21,234 nt of DNA from Clostridiales bacterium (GTDB lineage: Bacteria > Bacillota > Clostridia > Oscillospirales > Oscillospiraceae): assembly GCA_019418025.1 (NCBI GenBank), contig DYCR01000018.1, forward strand, positions 1-21,234. The letters run 5' to 3'. Numbering within the stretch: position 1 is the stretch's first letter; each line of letters begins with the position of its first letter. Below are positions 1 to 5,898 of this stretch, piece after piece. Position numbers and translations under genes: made by a program. The notes below the pieces were generated by a model. The model made no database searches and was not told the DNA's origin. It was given only the letters and a program-made list of their open reading frames with translations.

Positions 1-55
1 CTGGTAGAGCACAACCTTAGGAGGCGACCGCTCTATCCAACTGAGCTACGGGGGC
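1..55 (-). tRNA. Partial/chimeric tRNA-Arg(CCU), 5' half only
   Basis: Read on the minus strand from 55, the sequence is a normal tRNA 5' half: acceptor arm GCCCCCG, TA, D-stem GCTC/GAGC, and an anticodon loop CTCCTAA with anticodon CCU at 21-19. After the loop the expected 3' anticodon strand (GCGAC, to pair with GTCGC) is missing. Positions 1-18 instead match, on the plus strand, the D-arm and anticodon stem of a typical bacterial tRNA-Gly/Val (CTGGTAGAGCACAACCTT). No T-arm is present. This is either the real tRNA-Arg joined to foreign sequence at a contig end or a rearranged gene; an assembly chimera at the edge is likelier. Confidence 0.5.
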
Positions 56-80
56 ATATACAAGAAATATTCAATTTTAA

Positions 81-148
81 GGCTCCGCAGGACTCGAACA
101 GACTGCCGCTTAGGAGGCGGACCCTCTATCCTGGTGAGGTACGGGGGC
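81..148 (-). pseudogene. Degenerate tRNA-Arg(CCU)-like sequence
   Basis: On the minus strand this 68-nt stretch reads as a second tRNA-Arg(CCU)-like molecule upstream of the one at the window edge. The acceptor 5' strand GCCCCCG, the D-stem CCTC/GAGG, the anticodon loop CTCCTAA (anticodon at 114-112) and a TTCGAGTCC T-loop-like string are visible. The acceptor stem has two mismatches, the T-stem cannot form five pairs, the variable/T region is several nt short and no CCA is encoded. The D-stem end pair is swapped (C-G instead of G-C), so pairing is kept. It is most likely a tRNA remnant, possibly an old integration scar; function as a tRNA is doubtful. Confidence 0.5.
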
Positions 149-243
149 AGATGGAAGTATAACAGGGGCGGTTCCTGCGCGATGGGGCGGCTGGCACCGC
201 ATGATACAGGCAGAGGATGTCCCTTGCTGAGGGTTACTACCAT

Positions 244-272
244 ATTGTAACGGAAAATATGAGAACTGTCAA
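244..272 (-). promoter_or_regulatory. Sigma-A promoter for the tRNA-Arg region
   Basis: Minus strand -35 TTGACA (272-267), 17-nt spacer, -10 TACAAT (249-244). A near-consensus match that points at the two tRNA-Arg-like sequences about 90 and 180 nt downstream. Confidence 0.7.
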
Positions 273-325
273 TGATGGAATGGGGAAAGTTCTTGTGAAT
301 ATCGCACTTATTTGGGAAAATGCCC

Positions 326-354
326 TTTACAGAATGATAAAATCCAGTTATAAT
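326..354 (+). promoter_or_regulatory. Sigma-A promoter for prfB
   Basis: -35 TTTACA (326-331), 17-nt spacer, -10 TATAAT (349-354). Transcription would begin about 35 nt before the prfB start. Confidence 0.75.
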
Positions 355-396
355 ATTAAAAGCTATGTAATCTTGACGAAATGAGAGTATAATCTT

Positions 397-1524
397 ATGA
401 ATATTGAATTTGAAGCATATAAGGGAAAGCTGAACGATTTACGTCCGGCACTGGAGGGGCTCTCCGAGTCTCTGAATCTGGATGGCCTGCGCAGCGAACT
501 GGAGCGTCTGCACGCAATGCAGGAGGCTCCCGGTTTTTGGGATGATCCCGAAAAGAGCCAGAAAATTGTCATGAAGGCGAAGATTGCGGAAAATAAGATC
601 GAGCGCTATGAGAAAATGGTTGCATCGTGGGATGATCTGATGACCATTTGCGAGATGGCACTGGAAGAGGATGACGATTCCATGCTCGATGAGCTGAAAG
701 AGGGCTTTGAAAAGCTGGCAGAGGGGATGGAGTCCTGCCGCTTGGAGACCCTGCTGACGGGCACCTACGACGGGAACAATGCGCTGATGAGCTTCCACGC
801 CGGCGCAGGCGGCACCGAGGCACAGGACTGGTGTCAGATGCTTTACCGCATGTACACCCGTTGGGCAGAGCGTCACGGCTTCACCTACAAGATTCTGGAT
901 TATCTGGAGGGGGACGAGGCCGGTCTGAAGAGTGCGGACATTCTGATCGAGGGGGAGAATGCCTATGGCTTCCTGAAGGGGGAGAACGGCGTCCACCGTC
1001 TGGTGCGTGTGTCGCCCTTTGACTCCAATGCCCGCCGCCAGACTTCCTTCTCTGCGATCGAAGTGATCCCTGAGATTCAGGACGATTCTCAGGATGTGGA
1101 GATCAAGCCTGAGGACTATGAGATGCAGGTGTTCCGTTCCTCCGGCGCAGGCGGTCAGCACATCAACAAGACCTCCTCTGCGGTTCGTCTGATCCACAAG
1201 GCCACCGGTATCACCGTTGCCTGCCAGACGGAGCGGAGCCAGTTCCAGAACAAGGAAAACTGTCTGCGCATGCTGCGCTCCAAGCTGGTTGAGATCAAGG
1301 AGCGTGAGCATCTGGACAAGATCTCTGACATCAAGGGTGTTCAGCAGAAGATCGAATGGGGCAGCCAGATCCGTAACTATGTTTTCATGCCCTATACCTT
1401 GGTCAAGGACACCCGTACCGGCTGCGAGACCTCCAATGTCAACGCAGTCATGGACGGCGCACTGGACCCCTTTATCGAGAGCTACCTGAATTGTCTGGCA
1501 ACGGGCAACTGGGTACAGAAATAA
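397..1524 (+). CDS. prfB: Peptide chain release factor 2 (RF2)
   Basis: Class I release factor that reads UGA and UAA stop codons in the ribosomal A site and triggers peptidyl-tRNA hydrolysis. The 375-residue protein has the RF2-type SPF tripeptide at residues 206-208 (RF1 has PxT) and the universal GGQ motif at 252-254 in SSGAGGQHINKT. The N-terminal helical domain is complete (LSESLNLDGLRSELERL, then the APGFWDD motif). In many bacteria prfB carries an in-frame UGA near codon 25 read by +1 frameshifting; here the matching region runs straight through in one frame, so this autoregulatory frameshift is absent. The start ATG is preceded by only a weak Shine-Dalgarno (GAGAG at 383-387), and an in-frame stop at 382-384 rules out an upstream start. 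It is monocistronic, ending in a strong terminator. Confidence 0.97.
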   Translation: MNIEFEAYKGKLNDLRPALEGLSESLNLDGLRSELERLHAMQEAPGFWDDPEKSQKIVMKAKIAENKIERYEKMVASWDDLMTICEMALEEDDDSMLDELKEGFEKLAEGMESCRLETLLTGTYDGNNALMSFHAGAGGTEAQDWCQMLYRMYTRWAERHGFTYKILDYLEGDEAGLKSADILIEGENAYGFLKGENGVHRLVRVSPFDSNARRQTSFSAIEVIPEIQDDSQDVEIKPEDYEMQVFRSSGAGGQHINKTSSAVRLIHKATGITVACQTERSQFQNKENCLRMLRSKLVEIKEREHLDKISDIKGVQQKIEWGSQIRNYVFMPYTLVKDTRTGCETSNVNAVMDGALDPFIESYLNCLATGNWVQK

Positions 1525-1532
1525 GTGAAAAG

Positions 1533-1562
1533 AAATGCCTTCCGAAATCGGAAGGCATTTTT
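1533..1562 (+). terminator. Intrinsic terminator of prfB
   Basis: A perfect 13-bp inverted repeat (1533-1545 with 1548-1560) starts 9 nt after the prfB stop. Its 3' arm ends in a run of five T (AAATGCCTTCCGA ... TCGGAAGGCATTT then TT). Confidence 0.9.
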
Positions 1563-1679
1563 ACTGCCCGCCCCCCCGAAAGAGGGTTCGGGCAATTTTT
1601 GCAGGCTGGGCAGTATTTTCCCTGAGGTACACGCCCCTCGGGGAAAAGGATCTTGACTTTATTTGTCACCAATGCGGCA
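1561..1679 (-). repeat. Structured intergenic repeat, copy A
   Basis: On the minus strand this segment contains a 35-nt core (1636-1602) that matches 5741-5775 with two differences. Around the core is a hairpin whose arms are TTTTCCCCGAGG and CCTCAGGGAAAA with loop GGCGTGTA. It is followed by TACTGCC, CAGCCTG, GCAAAAA, a second GC-rich hairpin and the end GGGCAGTAA, which pairs back with TACTGCCC. The same order of blocks occurs in copy B. No open reading frame is evident. It lies between convergent prfB and rplT, its GGCAGTAA end touching the prfB terminator. It could be an immobile structured RNA, a REP/MITE-like element, or a processing or termination module. Confidence 0.7.
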
Positions 1680-1694
1680 GCCTATTTAACGCGT

Positions 1695-1725
1695 AAAAAA
1701 GGCTGTTGCACAAGCAACAGCCTTT
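1695..1725 (-). terminator. Intrinsic terminator of infC-rpmI-rplT operon
   Basis: Minus strand: 12-bp perfect stem AAAGGCTGTTGC/GCAACAGCCTTT with a 4-nt loop, then a T-run (complement of the A-run at 1695-1700), 23 nt beyond the rplT stop. Confidence 0.92.
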
Positions 1726-1747
1726 GATATGTCAGCTAACCGTAGAA

Positions 1748-2101
1748 TTACAGGGCAGCCTTTGCCTTCTCAACCAGAGCTGCGAAAGCGGCGGGATCCT
1801 GAATAGCCATTTCGGACAGGCTCTTACGGTTCATCTTGATGCCAGCCTTCTTGATACCGTTCATGAAGGTGGAGTAGTTCATGCCGTAGGGAGCGACAGC
1901 AGCGCTCAGACGGGTGATCCACATTCTGCGGTAGGTACGCTTCTTCAGCTTGCGGCCGACGAAAGCGTAGTTGCCGGACTTCATGACAGCCTGCTTGGCC
2001 ATCTTAAAGTGACGGGACTTAGAACCCCAGTAGCCCTTAGCCAGCTTCAGGGTAGCATTTCTTCTCTTGCGCGTCATCATTGCGCCTTTAACTCTTGCCA
2101 T
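1748..2101 (-). CDS. rplT: 50S ribosomal protein L20
   Basis: Early-assembly protein of the large ribosomal subunit that binds 23S rRNA and, in Firmicutes and E. coli, also represses its own operon. The 117-residue product is the usual length for L20. It has the basic N-terminal extension beginning MARVKGAMMTRKRRN, the conserved YWGSKSRHFKMAKQAVMKSGNYAFVGR stretch in which K/R-rich helices contact RNA, and the RMWITRLSAA motif near residues 60-70. The start is fixed by AGGAGG about 8 nt upstream (2115-2110). It is the last gene of infC-rpmI-rplT, 22 nt after rpmI. Control is probably through the infC leader, inferred from the operon structure. Confidence 0.97.
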   Translation of the reverse strand: MARVKGAMMTRKRRNATLKLAKGYWGSKSRHFKMAKQAVMKSGNYAFVGRKLKKRTYRRMWITRLSAAVAPYGMNYSTFMNGIKKAGIKMNRKSLSEMAIQDPAAFAALVEKAKAAL

Positions 2102-2123
2102 TTATAATATCCTCCTCTTCCTC

Positions 2124-2321
2124 TTATTTGTAAGGGATCATCTTCTTGATGGTCTCGACATTGGTCACGTCAGCGTAAGCAGTGGTGCGCAGACGACGGG
2201 TACGCTTGGTGTCCTTCTTGGTGAGGATGTGGCTCTTGTAAGCGCGGGCTCTCTTAACCTTACCGGACTTGGTCAGGTTGAATCTCTTCTTTGCACCGCT
2301 ATGGGTTTTCAGCTTGGGCAT
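2124..2321 (-). CDS. rpmI: 50S ribosomal protein L35
   Basis: Small basic protein of the large subunit. The 65-residue product MPKLKTHSGAKKRFNLTKSG... has the full L35 signature (PKxKTHxxAxKRF) and the family's usual length. The reading frame stays open 11 codons upstream, but the start at 2321 is chosen because family members begin at MPK and a GGAAGGAG Shine-Dalgarno (2337-2330) sits 8 nt before it. It is the middle gene of the operon, 39 nt after infC and 22 nt before rplT. L35 can also take part in translational control of infC operons in some bacteria; nothing in the sequence shows that directly here. Confidence 0.97.
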   Translation of the reverse strand: MPKLKTHSGAKKRFNLTKSGKVKRARAYKSHILTKKDTKRTRRLRTTAYADVTNVETIKKMIPYK

Positions 2322-2360
2322 AGTAGGTACTCCTTCCGTTTCTTTCGTTGTCAAGCTCGA

Positions 2361-2879
2361 TTACTTGCTATTCTTGGGGGACAAAAACATTGCCATGAAG
2401 CGACCGTCCAGCTTAGGATTCTTTTCCATGGTGGCCACTTCGGCACACTCGTCGGCGAAGGTCAGCAGAAGCTTCTCGCCGATATTGGTATGGGCCATTT
2501 CACGGCCGCGGAAACGAACGCTGACCTTGACGCGGTTGCCGTCGTTCAGGAACTTCTGAGCAGCCTTGATCTTGGTGTTCAGGTCGTTTGTGTCGATACT
2601 GGGACTCATGCGAATCTCTTTGATCTCCACCACGCGCTGATTCTTACGGGCTTCCTTTTCGCGCTTCTTTTGGTCGAAGCAGAACTTGGAATAGTCCATG
2701 ATCTTGCAGACGGGGGGAGTGGCATTGGGAGAGATCTTGACCAGATCCAGACCCTGCTCTTCAGCAAGCTGGTTGGCCTGTGCAGCGGACATGATACCCA
2801 ACTGGGCACCGTCTTCACCGATGATACGGAGTTCCTTGTCGCGGATCTCTTCATTGAGCTGATGGTCTAACTTGGCTAT
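2361..2879 (-). CDS. infC: Translation initiation factor IF-3 (probable AUA start)
   Basis: IF-3 binds the 30S subunit, prevents 50S joining and checks start-codon/initiator-tRNA pairing. The N domain is seen as LNEEIRDKELRIIGEDGAQLGI, then DLVKISPNATPPVCKIMDYSKF. The C domain follows with KEIRMSPSIDTNDLNTKIKAAQKFL and VRFRGREMAHTNIG. The frame is open to a TTG at 2894 and a GTG at 2888, but both lie inside the Shine-Dalgarno GGAGG (2892-2888). The codon 8 nt after it is ATA (2879-2877), giving I-A-K-L-D-H-Q-L-N-E-E-I, which matches where other IF-3 proteins begin. infC is known for rare start codons (AUU in E. coli and others) because IF-3 rejects them, giving autoregulation. The AUA start is inferred from spacing and homology. 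About 172 residues, as usual for the family. Confidence 0.93.
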   Translation of the reverse strand: MAKLDHQLNEEIRDKELRIIGEDGAQLGIMSAAQANQLAEEQGLDLVKISPNATPPVCKIMDYSKFCFDQKKREKEARKNQRVVEIKEIRMSPSIDTNDLNTKIKAAQKFLNDGNRVKVSVRFRGREMAHTNIGEKLLLTFADECAEVATMEKNPKLDGRFMAMFLSPKNSK

Positions 2880-3034
2880 GGTAAGCACCTCCAATGAATC
2901 AATAAAAAAGCGGATGCCAAAGCATCCGCACAGTTCCGTAAAAACTTAGCCCATGATGGGGTAAGAAGGGGAATGTTGACCTCTTTGCACAAATTTGCGG
3001 GAGGTGAGGCGGATGTATGGCCTTCTTCGTTACC
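2880..3034 (-). ncRNA. infC operon leader (L20-type attenuator)
   Basis: A leader of about 150 nt separates the promoter from infC. Near its start is CATCCGCC (minus strand, 3016-3009), complementary to the 5' arm GCGGATG of the terminator hairpin just before infC. The two pairings are mutually exclusive, so the region can act as antiterminator versus terminator. Firmicute infC-rpmI-rplT operons are known to use an L20-responsive leader; assignment to that class rests on position and this pairing logic, not on a covariance-model match. Confidence 0.6.
2904..2929 (-). terminator. Leader terminator (attenuator) before infC
   Basis: Minus strand stem GCGGATGC (2929-2922), loop TTTG, stem GCATCCGC (2917-2910), then TTTTTT (2909-2904). 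It is 25 nt before the infC start, inside the transcribed leader, so it can only be a conditional terminator. Confidence 0.8.
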
Positions 3035-3039
3035 TGCAC

Positions 3040-3068
3040 ATTTTAGCACAGTGTTTGCTGATTGTCAA
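3040..3068 (-). promoter_or_regulatory. Sigma-A promoter of infC-rpmI-rplT
   Basis: Minus strand consensus -35 TTGACA (3068-3063), 17-nt spacer, -10 TAAAAT (3045-3040). Confidence 0.85.
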
Positions 3069-3141
3069 GGATAAAATGAAAATATTTTCTCATGGAATAA
3101 TCTATTCCGGGATGGGTAAAATCATACCGGAAGATTTTTCC

Positions 3142-3582
3142 TCACCCGGCCAGAACGTCGGCCTTGACGACCCCGTCGGTTTTGGACAGATCGGCCAGAA
3201 GCTCCTCAAGAGACACCTTCAGCTGGGCAGTCTCTGCGGTGATGGTGACCAAGGCGCAGCCGTTGGTGGGGATGGTTTGGTTGATGGTAAGGATGTTTGC
3301 GTGCCACTTGGCAAAGCAGGCCAAAATGGCAGACAGGACACCGGGCTCATCATGCAGGCTCAGGTGGAACGTGATGATCCTGCCGATCATCATATTGTGG
3401 AAGGGCAGGATGGAGTCACGGTATTTATAAAATGCGCTGCGGCTGATATCGGTGCGCCGGGTGGCTTCGTTCACGGTGGAAACCTCGCCGGAGTCAAGCA
3501 GGCGTTTTGCTTCAGCGACCTTTAAGAATACATCCGGCAGGGCGCAGGCTTCGACAATATAGTATTTCGGCGCACTGGACAT
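3142..3582 (-). CDS. pheB: PheB-type ACT domain protein (UPF0735 family)
   Basis: The 146-residue protein matches the small PheB/YszB (UPF0735) family of Firmicutes. Residues about 1-60 hold an N-terminal segment with a helix-turn-helix-like stretch (STVNEATRRTDISRSAFYKYRDSI). Residues about 66-146 form an ACT domain (IITFHLSLHDEPGVLSAILACFA ... ILTINQTIP ... VTITAE), a fold that usually binds an amino acid. In Bacillus the gene neighbours pheA, hence a presumed regulatory role in aromatic amino acid metabolism; no catalytic domain or aromatic pathway gene is present here, so that role is only suggested by the family. The start has AGGAGG 8 nt upstream (3595-3590). It is divergent from ytvI and followed by the promoter of the infC operon. 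Confidence 0.88.
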   Translation of the reverse strand: MSSAPKYYIVEACALPDVFLKVAEAKRLLDSGEVSTVNEATRRTDISRSAFYKYRDSILPFHNMMIGRIITFHLSLHDEPGVLSAILACFAKWHANILTINQTIPTNGCALVTITAETAQLKVSLEELLADLSKTDGVVKADVLAG

Positions 3583-3634
3583 AATGATAACCTCCTGATG
3601 TGTGGATTTACAGAATACACAACATTTCTGTATT

Positions 3635-3662
3635 ATGTTAGCACATTTTCAGGAAAATGCAA
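3635..3662 (-). promoter_or_regulatory. Probable promoter for the PheB-like gene
   Basis: Minus strand -35 TTGCAT (3662-3657), 16-nt spacer, -10 TAACAT (3640-3635), about 50 nt before the start codon. Plausible but not full consensus; its -35 coincides with the annotated start of the divergent gene. Confidence 0.5.
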
Positions 3663-4739
3663 GCAGAAAGGGGAACGGGTGGACAGTTGGAAAAGAAGTA
3701 TATTTGCAAAATCGGAACATTTATTGTCACTTTTCTCGGGGTATGGCTGTTTATTCGGTACTTATTTCCGATTATCATTCCGTTTGCACTGGGGCTGCTG
3801 ATTGCAGGAATTTCTGCGCCGGGGGTCCGCTTTTTGCAGGAACGGCTTCATTTGCCCAGAGGCTTAGCCTGTTTTATCGCGGTAACTCTGGAGCTTGTAC
3901 TGCTGACGGGGCTGATGTGGCTGCTGTGCGCACTGGGATATCGGGAGCTTACGGCGCTGGCCAGTGGGATACCGAACGTGGTGCAGCAGCTGACCGACAG
4001 CGTATCAAGGGTTCGGCAATGGCTTCTGGATCTGGTGGCGCAGCTGCCGCCTGGGCTGTCGGAGGCGCTGACCTGTACGGTCAGTGATCTGTTCACCAGT
4101 GGCAGCATCCTGCTTGAAAAAGCGGCATCCGGCGCAGTGAGCATGATCGGCACCATGCTTGGGGGGATTCCCGGGGGTGCGCTTTTACTGGGAACAGCGG
4201 TGATCTCCGGCTATATGATCGCGGTGCAGCTGCCCACGCTGCGCAGAAGGCTGCTTTCCACGAGCCTGTGGAATACCCATGCGGTTCCGATCCTTGCCCG
4301 ACTGAAGGGTACGGTGGGCTGTTGGCTCAAGGCGCAGGTCAAGCTGGCGGGGATCACCTTTGTGATCGTGTGTGCCGGACTGCTGCTGCTCAGGACGGGA
4401 CACAGCATCCTGTGGGCACTGGTGATCGCGCTTGTGGATGCCGTGCCGATGCTCGGAACGGGGACGGTGCTGATCCCGTGGGCGGTGATCGTTCTGCTGC
4501 AGGGACAGACCGTTCGGGCGGTGGGACTGGCAGGGATCTATGTCACGGCAATGCTCATACGCTCGGCCCTTGAGCCGAAGCTTGTGGGGAAACAGCTTGG
4601 CCTGAATCCGCTGCTGACACTGGTGGCGCTGTATGCCGGTTTTCGGCTTTGGGGAGTAATGGGGATGATCTTGGCGCCGATCCTAGTGGTCACCGCCAAT
4701 CAGCTGTCAGCCATGAAAAACGGGGACTTGAACAGTTGA
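3657..4739 (+). CDS. ytvI: YtvI-type AI-2E/PerM family membrane protein
   Basis: Polytopic membrane protein of the AI-2E/PerM transporter family, closest in layout to the sporulation-associated YtvI. About eight hydrophobic segments are visible. The first pair (IGTFIVTFLGVWLFIRYLF and IIPFALGLLIAGI) is followed by a long amphipathic middle (residues about 100-175). After it come the signature C-terminal helices, with DAVPMLGTGTVLIPWA near residues 260-275 and EPKLVGKQLGLNPLLTL near 306-322, both hallmarks of the family. The substrate cannot be read from sequence. The ATG at 3657 has a poor Shine-Dalgarno (AGGA, 2 nt away); an in-frame TTG at 3687 giving LEKKYICKIG is an alternative start. Its 3' end contains the promoter for the next gene. 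Confidence 0.85.
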   Translation: MQAERGTGGQLEKKYICKIGTFIVTFLGVWLFIRYLFPIIIPFALGLLIAGISAPGVRFLQERLHLPRGLACFIAVTLELVLLTGLMWLLCALGYRELTALASGIPNVVQQLTDSVSRVRQWLLDLVAQLPPGLSEALTCTVSDLFTSGSILLEKAASGAVSMIGTMLGGIPGGALLLGTAVISGYMIAVQLPTLRRRLLSTSLWNTHAVPILARLKGTVGCWLKAQVKLAGITFVIVCAGLLLLRTGHSILWALVIALVDAVPMLGTGTVLIPWAVIVLLQGQTVRAVGLAGIYVTAMLIRSALEPKLVGKQLGLNPLLTLVALYAGFRLWGVMGMILAPILVVTANQLSAMKNGDLNS

Positions 4740-4755
4740 TGGGATCTGGTATAAT
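4728..4755 (+). promoter_or_regulatory. Sigma-A promoter for the pseudouridine synthase gene
   Basis: -35 TTGAAC (4728-4733), 16-nt spacer, -10 TATAAT (4750-4755). The -35 lies within the last codons of the upstream membrane protein gene, so the next gene can be transcribed independently. Confidence 0.7.
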
Positions 4756-4778
4756 AGCTCCGAAGGAAGTGAAAGGAT

Positions 4779-5663
4779 ATGGAGCTGAAGCACCGGGTAC
4801 GGGATGCAGGCAGACTGTCGGACATCCTGAAAGGAGAGATGAAGATCTCCTCCGGTTTGATGAACCGACTGAAATGGTACGATAAAATTTTGGTCAACGG
4901 AGTCCCGCAGCGCACGAATTTTGCGGTGCAGCAGGGGGATCTGGTGAGTGTGATACTGGACGAGGAGCCGCCTGAATATCCGGCAGAGGACGTTCCGGTT
5001 CGCATTTTATATGAGGACGAGCATATTTTGGCTGTGGACAAGGAACCGGGGGTGCTGATCCACCCCTCCCGACATCGGGACTGGGGGACACTGGCCAACG
5101 CGGTGACGGGATACTATCAGCGGACCGGACAGCTCAGTGCCTTCCATCCGGTGACACGACTGGATCGGGATACCTATGGAATCGTGCTGATCGGGAAAAA
5201 TTCCCATGTCCATGCGCTGCTGAATGAGTATCACAGTGCGGGGAAGCTTCAAAAGACCTATGAGGCGTGGGCTTATGGTTGTCCACAGGTCCTTCACGGA
5301 ACTGTGGATGCACCGATAAAGCGCAGACCGCTGCCCAGTCTGCTGCGCTGCATCGATCCGGAGGGGAAACCCTCTCAGACGGTTTATCGGGTGAAGCAGA
5401 GACTGGAAAGCAGCTGTATCTTAGAGCTGAAACCAATTACCGGCAGGACCCATCAGCTGCGCCTGCACTGCGCCCACATGGGCTGTCCGATTTTAGGGGA
5501 CCCCCAGTATGGAACGGAGGTCTCCGGGAAGCTTTCTGCCGCCTTGGGGCTTACATATCAGCGGCTGTGTGCCAAAAGACTGGAATTTGTCCATCCGATC
5601 ACCGGCGAAGAGCTGTGTCTGGAGTCTGAAATGCAGGCATATAACAACCCCCCTGATGCGTGA
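4779..5663 (+). CDS. RluA/RluD-family pseudouridine synthase
   Basis: Isomerises uridine to pseudouridine in RNA, probably rRNA. The N-terminal ~60 residues resemble an S4 RNA-binding domain (GRLSDILKGEMKISSGLMNRL ... ILVNGVPQ). The catalytic domain starts at ILYEDEHILAVDKEPGVLIHP. The active-site motif is HPVTRLDRDTYG with catalytic Asp129; most relatives have TSG or TTG after RLDxD, here TYG. The distal conserved block LKPITGRTHQLRLHCAHMGCPILGD is intact. Length (294) is normal. The target uridine cannot be told from sequence, so no specific rlu symbol is given. The last codons (P-P-D-A-stop) lie inside a palindromic hairpin that is duplicated downstream. Confidence 0.92.
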   Translation: MELKHRVRDAGRLSDILKGEMKISSGLMNRLKWYDKILVNGVPQRTNFAVQQGDLVSVILDEEPPEYPAEDVPVRILYEDEHILAVDKEPGVLIHPSRHRDWGTLANAVTGYYQRTGQLSAFHPVTRLDRDTYGIVLIGKNSHVHALLNEYHSAGKLQKTYEAWAYGCPQVLHGTVDAPIKRRPLPSLLRCIDPEGKPSQTVYRVKQRLESSCILELKPITGRTHQLRLHCAHMGCPILGDPQYGTEVSGKLSAALGLTYQRLCAKRLEFVHPITGEELCLESEMQAYNNPPDA

Positions 5664-5674
5664 CATCAGGGGGG
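5646..5674 (+). repeat. 29-bp palindromic direct repeat, copy 1
   Basis: Exact 29-nt match to 5870-5898. It is itself a perfect hairpin: arms CCCCCCTGATG and CATCAGGGGGG with loop CGTGA. The stop codon (TGA, 5661-5663) of the pseudouridine synthase gene is in the loop. Probably acts as a transcription end or mRNA 3'-stabilising hairpin, although no U-tract follows. Confidence 0.9.
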
Positions 5675-5698
5675 CTTGTCAGCATAGTCTGCCTGAGT

Positions 5699-5871
5699 TT
5701 GCCGCTTTAGCGGCAAAAAAGATAAAATCATTTTCCACGGGGGCGTGTACCTCGGGGAAAATACTGCACAGCCTGAGAGTGTGGAATTTACCCGTCACTG
5801 GCGGGTAAATTATGCGCGGGTCAGGCTGCAAAAAGATGCCAGAAAGCCCCGAAAGGGTTTTCTGGCAGTAA
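5699..5871 (+). repeat. Structured intergenic repeat, copy B
   Basis: Plus-strand homologue of copy A (1561-1679, minus). Block order: a small hairpin TTGCCGC/GCGGCAA, then the conserved hairpin TTTTCCACGGGG/CCTCGGGGAAAA with the GCGTGTA loop, then TACTGC and CAGCCTG. Next is an extra hairpin absent from copy A (AATTTACCCG ... CGGGTAAATT inside CAGCCTGA ... TCAGGCTG). It ends with GCAAAAA, a hairpin TGCCAGAAA ... TTTCTGGCA, and GGCAGTAA. The core at 5741-5775 differs from copy A at 2 of 35 positions. It lies between convergent genes and is bracketed by the two 29-bp hairpin repeats. No coding potential is evident. Confidence 0.72.
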
Positions 5872-5898
5872 CCCCCCTGATGCGTGACATCAGGGGGG
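5870..5898 (+). repeat. 29-bp palindromic direct repeat, copy 2
   Basis: Exact duplicate of 5646-5674, 15 nt beyond the tpiA stop on the opposite strand. The pair of repeats encloses 195 nt that contain repeat copy B. It could serve as the tpiA 3' hairpin. Confidence 0.9.

Noticed and set aside
373..393. TTGACG and TATAAT just before prfB as a second promoter
   Set aside because: The spacer is only 9 nt and the -10 lies 3 nt before the start codon; the TTTACA-17-TATAAT pair at 326-354 is a far better promoter.
439..1311. Long minus-strand open frame inside prfB
   Set aside because: It is antisense to a fully convincing RF2 gene, has no family match I can see and no ribosome binding site; it reflects codon bias of the real gene. 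The same applies to other long antisense frames, such as those in pgk, thiI and rnfC.
4779..5663. Assigning a specific rluD function
   Set aside because: The family is clear, but the target uridine cannot be decided from sequence; S4-bearing RluA-family proteins in Firmicutes have several targets.
5646..5898. CRISPR-like pair of 29-bp repeats
   Set aside because: Only two copies, spacing of 195 nt, strongly palindromic, one overlapping a stop codon, and no cas genes nearby.
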